From: Pseudoalteromonas sp. S2755
Lineage (GTDB): Bacteria > Pseudomonadota > Gammaproteobacteria > Enterobacterales > Alteromonadaceae
Direction of reading: 5' to 3'
DNA length: 64,000 nt
Assembly: GCF_005886535.1 (NCBI RefSeq)
Contig: NZ_PNDS01000017.1
Coordinates: forward strand, 1 to 64,000
The position numbers and the translations under genes are program-made. Of the stretch, positions 46,316 through 55,518 are shown in pieces (position 1 is the stretch's first letter; the number at the start of each line of letters is the position of its first letter). The notes beneath the pieces are model-generated. The model did not search any database, was not told the origin of the DNA, and saw only the letters and a list, made by a program, of their open reading frames with translations.

Positions 46316-47970
46316 CTACTCAAGCTGATATAGAAGACAAACCAAAATTTTCAGTGATTTGGATTATTCCAATTATCGCGTTGCTCATCACAGGCTGGAT
46401 GTTATATCAACATCAGGCAAATAAAGGCCACACTATTTTTATAAAAATGACTGACGCAGATGGCATTATTGCCGGCAAAACTGAGGTGAGAGTAAAAAGC
46501 GTTAAGGTCGGATTAGTCGAGTCATTAAAGCTTGAATTAGCGCAAAATGCAGTGGTAGCAAAAGTTCGGATTTTGCAGCCCTACCGTGACTTATTGGCCG
46601 AAGATTCATCGTTTTGGGTAGTAAAGCCTCGAATTGACGAATCCGGCATCTCAGGCATGAATACCTTACTATCTGGCGTATATATAGAGCTCTCTCCCGG
46701 TGAAGCAAACGCACGTTCGAGCATTTTCACCTTAATGGATGAACCAGCATTAATTAGCTCAGAGGTGCAAGGAAAACGCTATCAACTCGTGGCTTCAGAT
46801 GCTGAAGTGTTAGACGTTGGATCCAGTATTTTTTTCCGCAATTATAAAGTGGGTCAGGTTGAGTCTGCACACTTTAGTGTCGAAAGCTTAAAAATGGAAT
46901 ATGGTATTTTTATCTATTCGCCATACGATACCCTTATTACAGAGAACGCTATTTTTTGGATTAGTTCCGGCATTGATTTTAAATTGTCGACGGAAGGCGT
47001 TGAAGTGTCGACAGGATCTCTTGCAAAGATGATAAAGGGCGGGATTTCTGTTGACTATCCACCAACCATGCCAAGCGGCACAGTAGCGCTCGAAAACAAA
47101 ACCTACGCCTTACACAAAAACTTCGCAATGGCTTTAGAACAACGCTTTGATCACTTCGATTATTATCTCATTGAGTTTGAGCAATCAATTCGTGGGCTTC
47201 GAGCTGGTGCACCAATCGAATATCGGGGTATGCGAATCGGCACCATAGAACAAGTTCCTGCGACTGGTGTTAGCGACGATAGACCTTTATACTTTCAGCA
47301 AAATAACACCTCCGTCCCTGTATTGGTTAAAATTGAGTACGGCCGCATTTACGAAGATGCACAGCTTGCACAAACATATTGGTCAGAAAATATAGACAAA
47401 TGGATTAGCAGTGGCCTTAGGGCGTCACTAAAAAGTGGTAATTTGTTAACAGGTGCTGTATATATAGAGTTAGACTTTTATCCAAGTGCAGAAGTCGTTA
47501 GTTCAAACAAAACGGCTATTTATCCAGTATTACCAAGCGTTCCAAGCGGTATTACAGCACTTTCTGAACAGGTCACAAGCTTACTGAACAAGTTAAATGG
47601 GTTACCTCTTGAAACAACTGTTAAGGAACTAGAAGGTGCCCTTCAGCAACACAGGTTACTAGCAATGGAAATGAATCAACTCGTAGAGTCTATCAATAAT
47701 AACAAGATAACAGACAAGATTGGCGGTAATTTAACGAGCTTAAAAGATACGTTAAGCCAGCTCACATCAAGCTTGAAGCAATTTGAGCAAACCATGACCC
47801 AGTACCAAAAAGGTTCAGGTGTTATGGATCAACTGAGTAATACCCTTGAAGAACTTGAAAGCTTGTCAAATCGCTTAAAGCCTATTTCTAAAGGGTTGAA
47901 TGAACAACCGAACATGCTTATTTTTAATAAAGAAAGCGATGCAGATCCACTCCCAAGGAAAAATAAATGA
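46312..47970 (+). CDS. pqiB: MCE-domain intermembrane transport protein PqiB
   Basis: A 552-residue protein with one N-terminal membrane anchor (about 15-35) and three MCE/MlaD domains in the periplasm. Repeats of the form ADGIIAGKTEVRVKSVKVG, DVGSSIFFRNYKVGQVES and GAPIEYRGMRIGTIEQV are seen, followed by a C-terminal helical, coiled-coil-like region (about 420-530). It should form a stacked hexameric tunnel carrying lipids across the periplasm. ATGA overlaps occur at both ends. Confidence 0.94.
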   Translation: MTTQADIEDKPKFSVIWIIPIIALLITGWMLYQHQANKGHTIFIKMTDADGIIAGKTEVRVKSVKVGLVESLKLELAQNAVVAKVRILQPYRDLLAEDSSFWVVKPRIDESGISGMNTLLSGVYIELSPGEANARSSIFTLMDEPALISSEVQGKRYQLVASDAEVLDVGSSIFFRNYKVGQVESAHFSVESLKMEYGIFIYSPYDTLITENAIFWISSGIDFKLSTEGVEVSTGSLAKMIKGGISVDYPPTMPSGTVALENKTYALHKNFAMALEQRFDHFDYYLIEFEQSIRGLRAGAPIEYRGMRIGTIEQVPATGVSDDRPLYFQQNNTSVPVLVKIEYGRIYEDAQLAQTYWSENIDKWISSGLRASLKSGNLLTGAVYIELDFYPSAEVVSSNKTAIYPVLPSVPSGITALSEQVTSLLNKLNGLPLETTVKELEGALQQHRLLAMEMNQLVESINNNKITDKIGGNLTSLKDTLSQLTSSLKQFEQTMTQYQKGSGVMDQLSNTLEELESLSNRLKPISKGLNEQPNMLIFNKESDADPLPRKNK

Positions 47971-48545
47971 AGACTGGCTTAGCGATATTTTTGCTTCTAT
48001 TTTGTTTAACGGGCTGTATAACGAATCCGTCTCAGCCGGTCAGTTATTATCAGTTAGAAGCAAAGAGTATCGCTGAAGAAAAGCGAGTTGAGCTCAATCA
48101 CGTCCTATTGGTTGATAAAGTGCAGTTAATTGAATTGTTTGATCAGCAAGCTTTGGTGCAATATCAACCGGAGAACAAAGTAAATATCGCTAATTTTCAT
48201 TTTTGGGCTCAGCCACCTTCAGATATGCTGAGTTGGAACTTAGTAAACGCATTAAATGCAACCAACAAAACCACTGCAATTAAAAGCGATAAGTTCTATC
48301 GTAATACGCAAGAGCATCAACGCCTCGTTGTAGAAATTAACGAGTTCGCAGGGCACTTTGAAAAAGGCGCTGTAATGAGTGGGACTTGGTATCTTTACCA
48401 ATACAAAGAAAGGAGCTATCAACTAACTCAAGTGCAACCGTTCCAGTTTGAAACAACGCTTGAGCAGGATGGCTTTAGTGCACTTGTAACGGCACATCAA
48501 AAAAACTTTAACCAACTAACTGCACAAATAAGTCTGCATTTATAG
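47967..48545 (+). CDS. pqiC: PqiC-like outer-membrane lipoprotein
   Basis: A 192-residue lipoprotein of the ABC-transport auxiliary (PqiC/YmbA) family. A signal peptide ends in the lipobox LTGC (Cys at about 17), followed by the characteristic SYYQLEA. Later come LVDKVQLIELFDQQALVQY and RLVVEINEFAGHF. It completes the pqiABC operon and overlaps pqiB by four bases. It ends six bases into the convergent GNAT gene. Confidence 0.9.
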   Translation: MKTGLAIFLLLFCLTGCITNPSQPVSYYQLEAKSIAEEKRVELNHVLLVDKVQLIELFDQQALVQYQPENKVNIANFHFWAQPPSDMLSWNLVNALNATNKTTAIKSDKFYRNTQEHQRLVVEINEFAGHFEKGAVMSGTWYLYQYKERSYQLTQVQPFQFETTLEQDGFSALVTAHQKNFNQLTAQISLHL

Positions 48546-49049
48546 TTGGCACTCAAACACCACTACAGGTGTTAAGTCGTTATCAATTATTATTTTACCA
48601 ATCCGACTAAATCCCACTTTGCTAAGTAGGTTAATGCTGTTGCAATTATTTTCTAATGTAATAGCACCTAGCTTAGTATAGTTTTCTTCTAGTTTAGCAT
48701 ATTGCATGAGTAACCTAACAGCCTCAGATGCATAGCCTTTTCCAGTAAATTCATCTAAAAATGCATAGCCTAAATCTGGAATATTAAAATAAGATCTCTG
48801 ATATAAGCCACACAAGCCAATACTATTATTGCTGCTTGCTTCTACCACGATGTAAGCTGCAGGCGTACCAATTTGATAGGGAATAAGATAAGCTTGCTCA
48901 ATATGTTCCTCAGCTTGTTGTTGCGTTTTTATGCCTTTATCCCTGATATTATCGATAAAGCTTTTTTGATTCAAAAGCCTGAGTAAAAAGCCCGCATCAT
49001 TTAGCGTCGCTTTCCTTAAAAAGATCCTTTCTCCTGTCGCAATCTTCAT
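48540..49049 (-). CDS. GNAT family N-acetyltransferase (RimJ/RimL-like)
   Basis: A 169-residue acetyltransferase of the Acetyltransf_3 type. It begins ERIFLRKATLNDAGFLLRLL and carries LGYAFLDEFTGKGYASEAVR, the acetyl-CoA-binding loop, and ITLENNCNSINLLSKVGF. The acceptor is unknown; relatives modify ribosomal-protein N-termini or small amines. It is convergent with pqiC, sharing six bases, with no terminator between them. Confidence 0.88.
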   Translation of the reverse strand: MKIATGERIFLRKATLNDAGFLLRLLNQKSFIDNIRDKGIKTQQQAEEHIEQAYLIPYQIGTPAAYIVVEASSNNSIGLCGLYQRSYFNIPDLGYAFLDEFTGKGYASEAVRLLMQYAKLEENYTKLGAITLENNCNSINLLSKVGFSRIGKIIIDNDLTPVVVFECQL

Positions 49050-49112
49050 CTAGTCTCCGAAAATATCATAATTAACTTCCATTGGAACTTTAGCATTTGC
49101 ATAAGTGAATAA

Positions 49113-49143
49113 AAAAGCTGGGAAACGAATTTGCCCAGCTTTT
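49113..49143 (-). terminator. Terminator downstream of the M16 protease
   Basis: AAAAGCTGGG / CCCAGCTTTT form a 10-base stem with an 11-base loop. On the minus strand it is followed by further T residues. It lies 25 bases past the protease stop. Confidence 0.8.
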
Positions 49144-49167
49144 AATTACTACTGAAATACCGACAGA

Positions 49168-52053
49168 TTACTGTTGGAATTTGACGTTTTTATACATTTG
49201 ATCAACTGAATTTAGCTTAGTTTGCTTCGGTAAATCTGCAAACGGCTCAGCTTGGAACTTAGCGCCGCGTAATTGAATGTTTAATCTAGCAGCATCGGTG
49301 TTCATCACAGTTTGCTGATAGTACGCTTTAATATCTTCTAATGTGACCGCTTTAACTGCAGCAATTAGCTTAGCTTCAGAGTCAAATGCCATATTTTCTT
49401 TGAACCAATCGCCTATTAACGGCTGTAATTCTTCAGAAAGGTTTTTTGGCTCTTCGGTTAATGAGACTAACACTGCATTTTTTAACTGCTCGAAAGTCGT
49501 CTGATCTAACGCTGCTAAGTCTTTAGCGTATTCATCTTTATACTCGTCAAAACGATCTTGCATGCTTTTAGCATCTTTTACTGGTGTTTGAATATAAAAG
49601 CCTAGCGCTGAATATTCATCAATAGCAACACTCGTTGCACCAACCGCATACGCTAGCTGCTCTTCGGTTCTCAGACGTTCAAATGCCGCCGTTCTTAAGT
49701 GACCTTGAAGCACCATCGCCGCCGCCTTTTGCGCATAGCCTTTAATTGGGTGCACTGCAAAATCGATTACAGCAACATCAGCAACATCAATGTCCTGCTG
49801 CCATACCAGTGTCTGCTTTTGCTCTGGTTGCCAATACTTAGCACGTGCGTACTTGGTCACTTTTTGGCGTTTAGGCAGCGCATTATCAAGCGTCTCTTTT
49901 ACTGTTTGCAAATCGGCTTTATCGTAATTACCATAGGCAAAAACACGAACTTGGTTATTCGTCAGAATTTGATTTTGCACTTTATCTAAGTCGGCCAGAG
50001 TCAAAGATTTAGCTGCTGATATCAGTGCGGAGTCATCATAACTTCCTGAACGGATAAGCTTTTGATAAACCCCGAAAGCTTGTCTGAATGGGAATTCTTT
50101 TTCTTGGTTCTTAATGCCACGTACGTAACGATCAATAGCTTGGTCAAAAGCTCGTTTATTCGTTTCTATACGAACACCAGAGAGCGCATCCTTTATCAAT
50201 GAAGCTTGCTTATCAGTAAAACCTGAAATATCTAGCATTATCCCATTTGCAGGAGTCAGTCCAAGGTGCATACCCGCGATACTGGCTTCCGTCATCAACT
50301 TTGCCTTATCCAAGCGGTATAAATCAGCCCAAATCGACAGTGCAACTTCGGTTTTGATGTCTTTTAATGCACTTGGATTATTGACGTAAATTTTCAGACT
50401 ACCTTTAGGCTGTTGGTAGAAACGCTTACTCGCGGCATGCCAGATTGTTACGCCATCCGCATCAATAACCTTCTGAACGCCCTTTTTCGCATCATCCGCA
50501 GATGTTTTCAGAGCGAAGTTTTCAGGAAGTAAAGTATTTACACTAGGAAGGGCTAAATCGAAATTTGCCTCTTCTTTCCATTTATCAAAATCGCTACGCT
50601 TTAAGTCTACAATCTGATATTCACCATCATAGAAGTGTAGTTTTGCATCAGTAGGTTCACCTTTACTGATATACCATACTCGCATTTGCTCTGGTGTTAA
50701 CTGTTCCAAAACAGCATTAACAGCATCTGCATCAAACTGCGCATAATAGTAGCTCGCATTGATAGCATGATTCATTGGGTAGTGCTGCATGCTATCTGCA
50801 AGGTTACTGACGTAACCAAACTCATCGCCTTTTTCTAAAAACCTAAACTGATTATTTAACGACGTTTGAATTTCTTTGAAGTAACGACTATCGACGCCTT
50901 TATCACGGATCATATCGATATAATCAAGTACCGTACCTGTAATTAACTCGCGTTGCTTTAAGCCCTCATCAGTTAACTGAATATCAATCTGCAATGTCCC
51001 GTAGTTACCATAACTATTCGGTGTCGCAAATGCACTTAACGATGAGATTAAGCCTTTATCTTTTAGGACTTGAGCAGGGCTACCCGCCATTTCATTACTT
51101 AGAAGATAGGTAATGAAATAGTTCGGTTTAACCGCAAACGCACTTGCGTTGTTTTTGATAGTGAAATCAAGCTGTAACGTCTTAACGTCTTCATTTGGTT
51201 TATAATGGACCAACTTTTTCCCAACGTTATCAAAGTTAAGCGATTGTTTAACCTCTGGCTTCTCGATGTTTTTATTCTTGATTGTCGTGAAATGCTTTTT
51301 CGCTTTTGCCACCATCTGCTCAATCGGCTCGTTAGAAATCATGGCTAACTTCATGATGTTCGCAGAGTAGTACTTATCATAAAAAGCAACGGTCTCTTGA
51401 TGTAGTTTGCTACCTTCTTTATCACCTAACGTTTCTAGGTTACCAATAAGGAAGCGGTTAGCTGGATGCTCTCCCATCATGTTCCGTGCAAGTTTAAATT
51501 GACCGAAAAAGTCCATTTCACGACGCATAGACCATTCTGCGTTTACAGCATTTTTTTCCTTTTCTGTGTACTCAGGGTAAAGCTTTGGAGATTTAAAGAA
51601 GTCGGAGAATCTGTCTAACGCCTCGTCATAGGCATCGTTGTTCACTTTGAACATGTAATTAGTAATATCCAGCCAAGTGTACGCATTATGTGCCCCACCG
51701 TTTTTGGTCATGAACTCAGAATAACCTTTGCTATCTGGATACTTTTCTGTACCAAGGAATAGCATATGCTCAAGATAGTGCGCCATCCCTTGCTGAGACA
51801 TAGGATCGTGTAGGAGACCAACGCCAACGCTCAGTGCTGCGGCTGATTTCGATACCGAAGGATCTGATACCAAAATAACTTCAATGCCATTTTCCAAGGT
51901 TAACGTTTGATATTGCCTATCATCATTAGGACTTACAACCAGTTGCTCTGAAAGAAGATTCTCAGTTGCGCCTGAATGATTAAGTGAAGAAGTTGTACCA
52001 CATCCAGTCAAAACTGCTAAGGTAAGTGTGCTAATTGCGAATAGCTTTTTCAT
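49168..52053 (-). CDS. M16 insulinase-family zinc protease, lipoprotein (pitrilysin-like)
   Basis: A 961-residue protease of the pitrilysin type. A signal peptide ends in the lipobox VLTGC (Cys at about 18), so it is probably membrane-anchored in the periplasm. The inverted zinc motif HYLEHMLFLGTEKYP and downstream Glu in NAVNAEWSMRREMD are intact, as expected for the active half; the second half is the inactive partner domain. The ATG at 52053 was chosen over an upstream extension because the signal peptide begins there. It appears monocistronic. Confidence 0.93.
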   Translation of the reverse strand: MKKLFAISTLTLAVLTGCGTTSSLNHSGATENLLSEQLVVSPNDDRQYQTLTLENGIEVILVSDPSVSKSAAALSVGVGLLHDPMSQQGMAHYLEHMLFLGTEKYPDSKGYSEFMTKNGGAHNAYTWLDITNYMFKVNNDAYDEALDRFSDFFKSPKLYPEYTEKEKNAVNAEWSMRREMDFFGQFKLARNMMGEHPANRFLIGNLETLGDKEGSKLHQETVAFYDKYYSANIMKLAMISNEPIEQMVAKAKKHFTTIKNKNIEKPEVKQSLNFDNVGKKLVHYKPNEDVKTLQLDFTIKNNASAFAVKPNYFITYLLSNEMAGSPAQVLKDKGLISSLSAFATPNSYGNYGTLQIDIQLTDEGLKQRELITGTVLDYIDMIRDKGVDSRYFKEIQTSLNNQFRFLEKGDEFGYVSNLADSMQHYPMNHAINASYYYAQFDADAVNAVLEQLTPEQMRVWYISKGEPTDAKLHFYDGEYQIVDLKRSDFDKWKEEANFDLALPSVNTLLPENFALKTSADDAKKGVQKVIDADGVTIWHAASKRFYQQPKGSLKIYVNNPSALKDIKTEVALSIWADLYRLDKAKLMTEASIAGMHLGLTPANGIMLDISGFTDKQASLIKDALSGVRIETNKRAFDQAIDRYVRGIKNQEKEFPFRQAFGVYQKLIRSGSYDDSALISAAKSLTLADLDKVQNQILTNNQVRVFAYGNYDKADLQTVKETLDNALPKRQKVTKYARAKYWQPEQKQTLVWQQDIDVADVAVIDFAVHPIKGYAQKAAAMVLQGHLRTAAFERLRTEEQLAYAVGATSVAIDEYSALGFYIQTPVKDAKSMQDRFDEYKDEYAKDLAALDQTTFEQLKNAVLVSLTEEPKNLSEELQPLIGDWFKENMAFDSEAKLIAAVKAVTLEDIKAYYQQTVMNTDAARLNIQLRGAKFQAEPFADLPKQTKLNSVDQMYKNVKFQQ

Positions 52054-52170
52054 AAAACAATCCATTATTGTGATAATTACTTTTTGGAACCAGACTATCA
52101 TCGTCATTCGACTAAGCTTTTGCAATATAGAAATTTTTTGTTTTGTAACACTTCGTAAACTGAGGAATCT

Positions 52171-52593
52171 ATGCCGACATCCATTTATTTACTGCTCGCC
52201 GCGCTATTTTTACAAACTCTACTGACCTTAGTCATCATGGTCATTATGGGGAAACGTCGATTTAAAGCAGCACGAGAAAAACAGATCCAGTTTGATCAAT
52301 TCAAAACCATGGCGCTCGACAATGCGCCTGAAAAAGTCATTCTGGCATCTAGAAACTTTACTAATCAGTTCGAAATTCCCGTGTTGTTTTTTGTTGTTTC
52401 TCTCGCCGCACTCGCAATGAAACTTGCCACCTTGTGGTTCAGCATTTTCGCCTTACTGTTTGTAATTAGCCGTATTGCACATGCCTATGTTCATATCGGC
52501 AGTAATCATATTAGAACGCGTTTTCGCCTCTACCTTGCTGGATGTGCCTTCATTGTGTTGCAGTGGATCACATTACTTTTAACACTTATATAA
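52171..52593 (+). CDS. MAPEG family membrane protein
   Basis: A 140-residue protein with four hydrophobic segments (about 3-25, 68-88, 90-110, 118-140) and the family stretch ASRNFTNQFEIPVLFF. Later it has RIAHAYVHIGSNHIRTRF, the part that binds glutathione or lipid in eukaryotic MAPEG members. Bacterial substrates are generally unknown. It stands alone between the divergent M16 protease and a small gene. Confidence 0.88.
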   Translation: MPTSIYLLLAALFLQTLLTLVIMVIMGKRRFKAAREKQIQFDQFKTMALDNAPEKVILASRNFTNQFEIPVLFFVVSLAALAMKLATLWFSIFALLFVISRIAHAYVHIGSNHIRTRFRLYLAGCAFIVLQWITLLLTLI

Positions 52594-52695
52594 CTAAAAA
52601 CGATAAAAATGCCATCCGTTTTAACTAATTGTTCTTTAATCTCTGAGCCAATTTGTTAGCATGGCGATGGCAAAAAGAACAACAGGGGCACATAG

Positions 52696-52887
52696 ATGAA
52701 ACAGGATAATGATATCTGCGATTTTGGACTTCATGCTGGAGAACCATACTCCACGCTGCCAGCGAGCTTTTTAAACTGGATGATAGAAACCGATCATGCA
52801 AAATGTGAGTTTGCAAAGTCTGAACTAGACAGAAGAGTATCTGCGGTGGCACAAAACGCCAGAAAATATAGCAATTTTGAGTGTTAG
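52696..52887 (+). CDS. Small DUF3820-like protein
   Basis: A 63-residue soluble protein. CDFGLHAGEPYSTLPASFLN followed by WM resembles the FGK-x-KG-x-LP-x-YL-W motif of the DUF3820 (quorum-sensing-regulated virulence factor-like) group, which also appears near the C-terminus of some exonucleases. It has two cysteines near the N-terminus and middle, and one at the C-terminus. AGGGG lies upstream. The family link is by eye and function is unknown. Confidence 0.65.
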   Translation: MKQDNDICDFGLHAGEPYSTLPASFLNWMIETDHAKCEFAKSELDRRVSAVAQNARKYSNFEC

Positions 52888-52950
52888 CACTATTAAAATA
52901 ATTATAATGTTCTAGAATACGCGCATAATTTATCAAATAGCTTCTAAATT

Positions 52951-54540
52951 ATGCGCAACTTACTTATCCTTTCAACGGCTTTGCTATTATCAGCATGCCA
53001 TTTTTCCTCTCCTAAGCAGTCGCAACAAGCAGAATATCTAACCGTACTACACACCAACGATAATCATGGTCGTTTTTGGCAAAATGAAAAAGGTGAATAT
53101 GGTATGGCTGCCAGAAAAACCTTAATTGACCAATTAAGGAGTGATGCCGAAAAATCAGGACATGCCGTTATATTGCTTTCCGGAGGCGATATAAACACGG
53201 GTGTACCAGAATCTGATTTACAGTTTGCCGAACCTGATTTTAAGGGAATGAGTAAACTCGGTTACGATGCCATGGCAATTGGTAACCATGAATTTGACAA
53301 CACCCGAGATGTACTAGCCAAACAAATTGAGTGGGCAAGCTTCCCACTACTGTCAGCAAATATTCTTGATAATACAAATCAAATGCCCGCATACGAGCCT
53401 TACACGATCATTGAACGTGCAGGATTGACCATTGCCGTACTTGGACTTACAACAACTGATACCGTCAAAATTGCCAATCCAAAACATGTTCATGGTTTGA
53501 CTTTTATTGAGCCCTTAGCAGCCACAGAAAGCTGGGTCCCTAAAATTAAAGCCAAATATCAGCCAGATGTGATGATAGCTGTGACACACATGGGTCACTA
53601 TCACGGTGCTAATCATGGGATCAATGCACCTGGTGATGTAACGCTTGCGCGCCGACTTCCTAAAGGTATGCTTGATTTAATAGTCGGTGGACATTCTCAG
53701 GAGCCAGTATGTGTCGATGACAATGGTAACGAGGACACAGCTTTTGCTCCTGGCAAAACATGTAAACCAGATAAGCAAAATGGTGTTTGGATTATGCAAG
53801 CACATGAGTGGGGTAAGTATGTGGGCAAAGCCGTATTTAGGCTTGATGGTGATACAAAAACCTTGATTAGCTATAACTTAATCCCTGTAAACTTAAAAGA
53901 TAAATCCGGAGCCGTTATTGGCGCAACTATTCAAGAAGATCCGCAAATGCTCGCTTTTTTAACACCTTTTCAAGAAAAAGGACAAGCACAAATTGCTGGT
54001 GCTGTCGGATACGTAGATAGCTTCTTAGATGGCCGTCGCAGTACGGTTAGATTTAAGCAAAGCAACTTAGCAGATCTCATCATTAACGCGCAGATGACAG
54101 CTGTCGAAGCAGATTTTGGCATTATCAGTGGTGGTGGGATCCGAGATAGTATCGAACAAGGTGATGTGAGTTACAAAGATGTACTGAAAGTTCACCCTTT
54201 TAAAAATCGCATTACGTACATAGATTGGAAAGCCAGCGACCTAATTAACTACTTAGACATTGTCGCCAAGTTCCCACCTGACTCTGGTGCTTACTTACAG
54301 TTCCACCATATTACGTTTGATATTAAGAACGATAAGGTAACCAATGTTCGCATAGCGGGCGAGCCATTAACTGACGGTAAGACCTACCGCATGAGTGTGA
54401 ATAGTTATAACGCATCTGGTGGTGACGGTTATCCGAAGATTAATCATCTTCCAGGGTACACCGCTACCGACCTAACTGATGCGCAGGTCCTCAAAGATTA
54501 CTTTCAAAAGAATAGCCCCATAAAGGCTGTAGATTTATAA
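52951..54540 (+). CDS. ushA: 5'-nucleotidase/UDP-sugar hydrolase, UshA-like lipoprotein
   Basis: A 529-residue periplasmic enzyme dephosphorylating nucleotides and cleaving UDP-sugars. The signal peptide ends in the lipobox LSAC, so it is probably membrane-attached. The metallophosphatase domain has LHTNDNHG, GGDINTG, GNHEFD, VTHMGHY and GGHSQ. The C-terminal substrate-specificity domain has ISGGGIRDSI and SYNASGGDGYP. A cysteine pair (CVDDNG...GKTC) recalls the UshA disulphide. It may be specialised for nucleotide scavenging. Confidence 0.93.
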   Translation: MRNLLILSTALLLSACHFSSPKQSQQAEYLTVLHTNDNHGRFWQNEKGEYGMAARKTLIDQLRSDAEKSGHAVILLSGGDINTGVPESDLQFAEPDFKGMSKLGYDAMAIGNHEFDNTRDVLAKQIEWASFPLLSANILDNTNQMPAYEPYTIIERAGLTIAVLGLTTTDTVKIANPKHVHGLTFIEPLAATESWVPKIKAKYQPDVMIAVTHMGHYHGANHGINAPGDVTLARRLPKGMLDLIVGGHSQEPVCVDDNGNEDTAFAPGKTCKPDKQNGVWIMQAHEWGKYVGKAVFRLDGDTKTLISYNLIPVNLKDKSGAVIGATIQEDPQMLAFLTPFQEKGQAQIAGAVGYVDSFLDGRRSTVRFKQSNLADLIINAQMTAVEADFGIISGGGIRDSIEQGDVSYKDVLKVHPFKNRITYIDWKASDLINYLDIVAKFPPDSGAYLQFHHITFDIKNDKVTNVRIAGEPLTDGKTYRMSVNSYNASGGDGYPKINHLPGYTATDLTDAQVLKDYFQKNSPIKAVDL

Positions 54541-54549
54541 AAAAGTAAC

Positions 54550-54584
54550 TCATATAAAGCGGTGTGATGCACCGCTTTATATGA
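54550..54584. terminator. Bidirectional terminator between ushA and the convergent membrane-protein gene
   Basis: A perfect 15-base stem TCATATAAAGCGGTG / CACCGCTTTATATGA with a TGATG loop. It lies 9 bases after the ushA stop and just beyond the opposite stop. T-rich sequence follows on the plus strand; on the minus strand GTTACTTTT is less regular. Confidence 0.75.
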
Positions 54585-54591
54585 ATTTATT

Positions 54592-55518
54592 TTATTTACC
54601 AATAATATCAATATCTGACTTTTTCACTCCACTCAGTCCGTAACTATGTAATTTAGAACGAGACCCCTCGCCATGTGCTTTCGGCGGATAAAACAACACC
54701 TTTTTTTCTGGGCATGCGTCTAATACCTCATCCAGTGCAGCTCTAATTTCACTTAATGTTTTTTCTAAACTATTAGTAAAGTTGGGTCGTTTTCTAATGG
54801 TATGCCCAAGCTCAACTAAACGGTAAAAGTATTTGTCAGCGAGATCCAATAACTCCTTTGGCATCTCTTTGTTTTGATTAAGAACGGTATCGGGATTGAC
54901 ATCGCAAAACTCAACAAGCGCTAAATAGAAGCATAACGGTTTGTTGGCAAGCTGGACACTTACTAGTTTATCTCTATTCGTCGTCACTGTTTTTGAATAC
55001 AAATCAATAACAAGCTTAAATTCCGGTAGCTTTTCTAGCGCTTGGTTTGAATTTACCTTTGCCTCAACACCTTTTCTTCTTACCCAATTGAACACTGCAA
55101 CGCCGATAAACGCCATAATCAGTGGAAAAATATAGGCTGATTTTGGCTTGGTATCATCTAATGAGACCGCGACATAGAAGTTTCTGTGTGGCGCTGATAA
55201 TGTTAGTACTTCACTTTTTTCACCCTGTCCTGCTCCAGATGTATTAATGTCAAGAACAGTCAAACGAGCGTCTTGGGCGTCTAACACAGTATTGAGTGAG
55301 TTTATATATTCTCTTAACTCAGTTTCATTACCTGCATAATGTAAAAAAGGATCTGCGACTGGTAAACGACTCATATCAATAGCAACACGAAGCGCAACCG
55401 CTTCTTTTTGTTGCTTCAAAACCCGCTTAGTTTCAATACTTTGAGAAATGTAGAAAATGCCGCTAAACAACAGTGCTAAAGCAATAAAAACGAATATATT
55501 ACGCTGGTTAACTTCCAT
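54592..55518 (-). CDS. Two-segment membrane protein with unrecognised conserved-looking C-terminal domain
   Basis: A 308-residue protein. A first membrane segment lies at about 8-28, an extracytoplasmic stretch of roughly 100 residues follows, then a second membrane segment (about 130-148) ends in NWVRRKG. The C-terminal about 155 residues are soluble and probably cytoplasmic. They hold distinctive charged motifs (VELGHTIRKRPNF, KTLSEIRAALDEVL, FYPPKAHGEGSRSKLHSYGL). I do not recognise this domain. The ATG at 55518 was chosen for GGAG six bases upstream. It overlaps the binding-protein gene by 11 bases, so the two are coupled. Confidence 0.8.
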   Translation of the reverse strand: MEVNQRNIFVFIALALLFSGIFYISQSIETKRVLKQQKEAVALRVAIDMSRLPVADPFLHYAGNETELREYINSLNTVLDAQDARLTVLDINTSGAGQGEKSEVLTLSAPHRNFYVAVSLDDTKPKSAYIFPLIMAFIGVAVFNWVRRKGVEAKVNSNQALEKLPEFKLVIDLYSKTVTTNRDKLVSVQLANKPLCFYLALVEFCDVNPDTVLNQNKEMPKELLDLADKYFYRLVELGHTIRKRPNFTNSLEKTLSEIRAALDEVLDACPEKKVLFYPPKAHGEGSRSKLHSYGLSGVKKSDIDIIGK

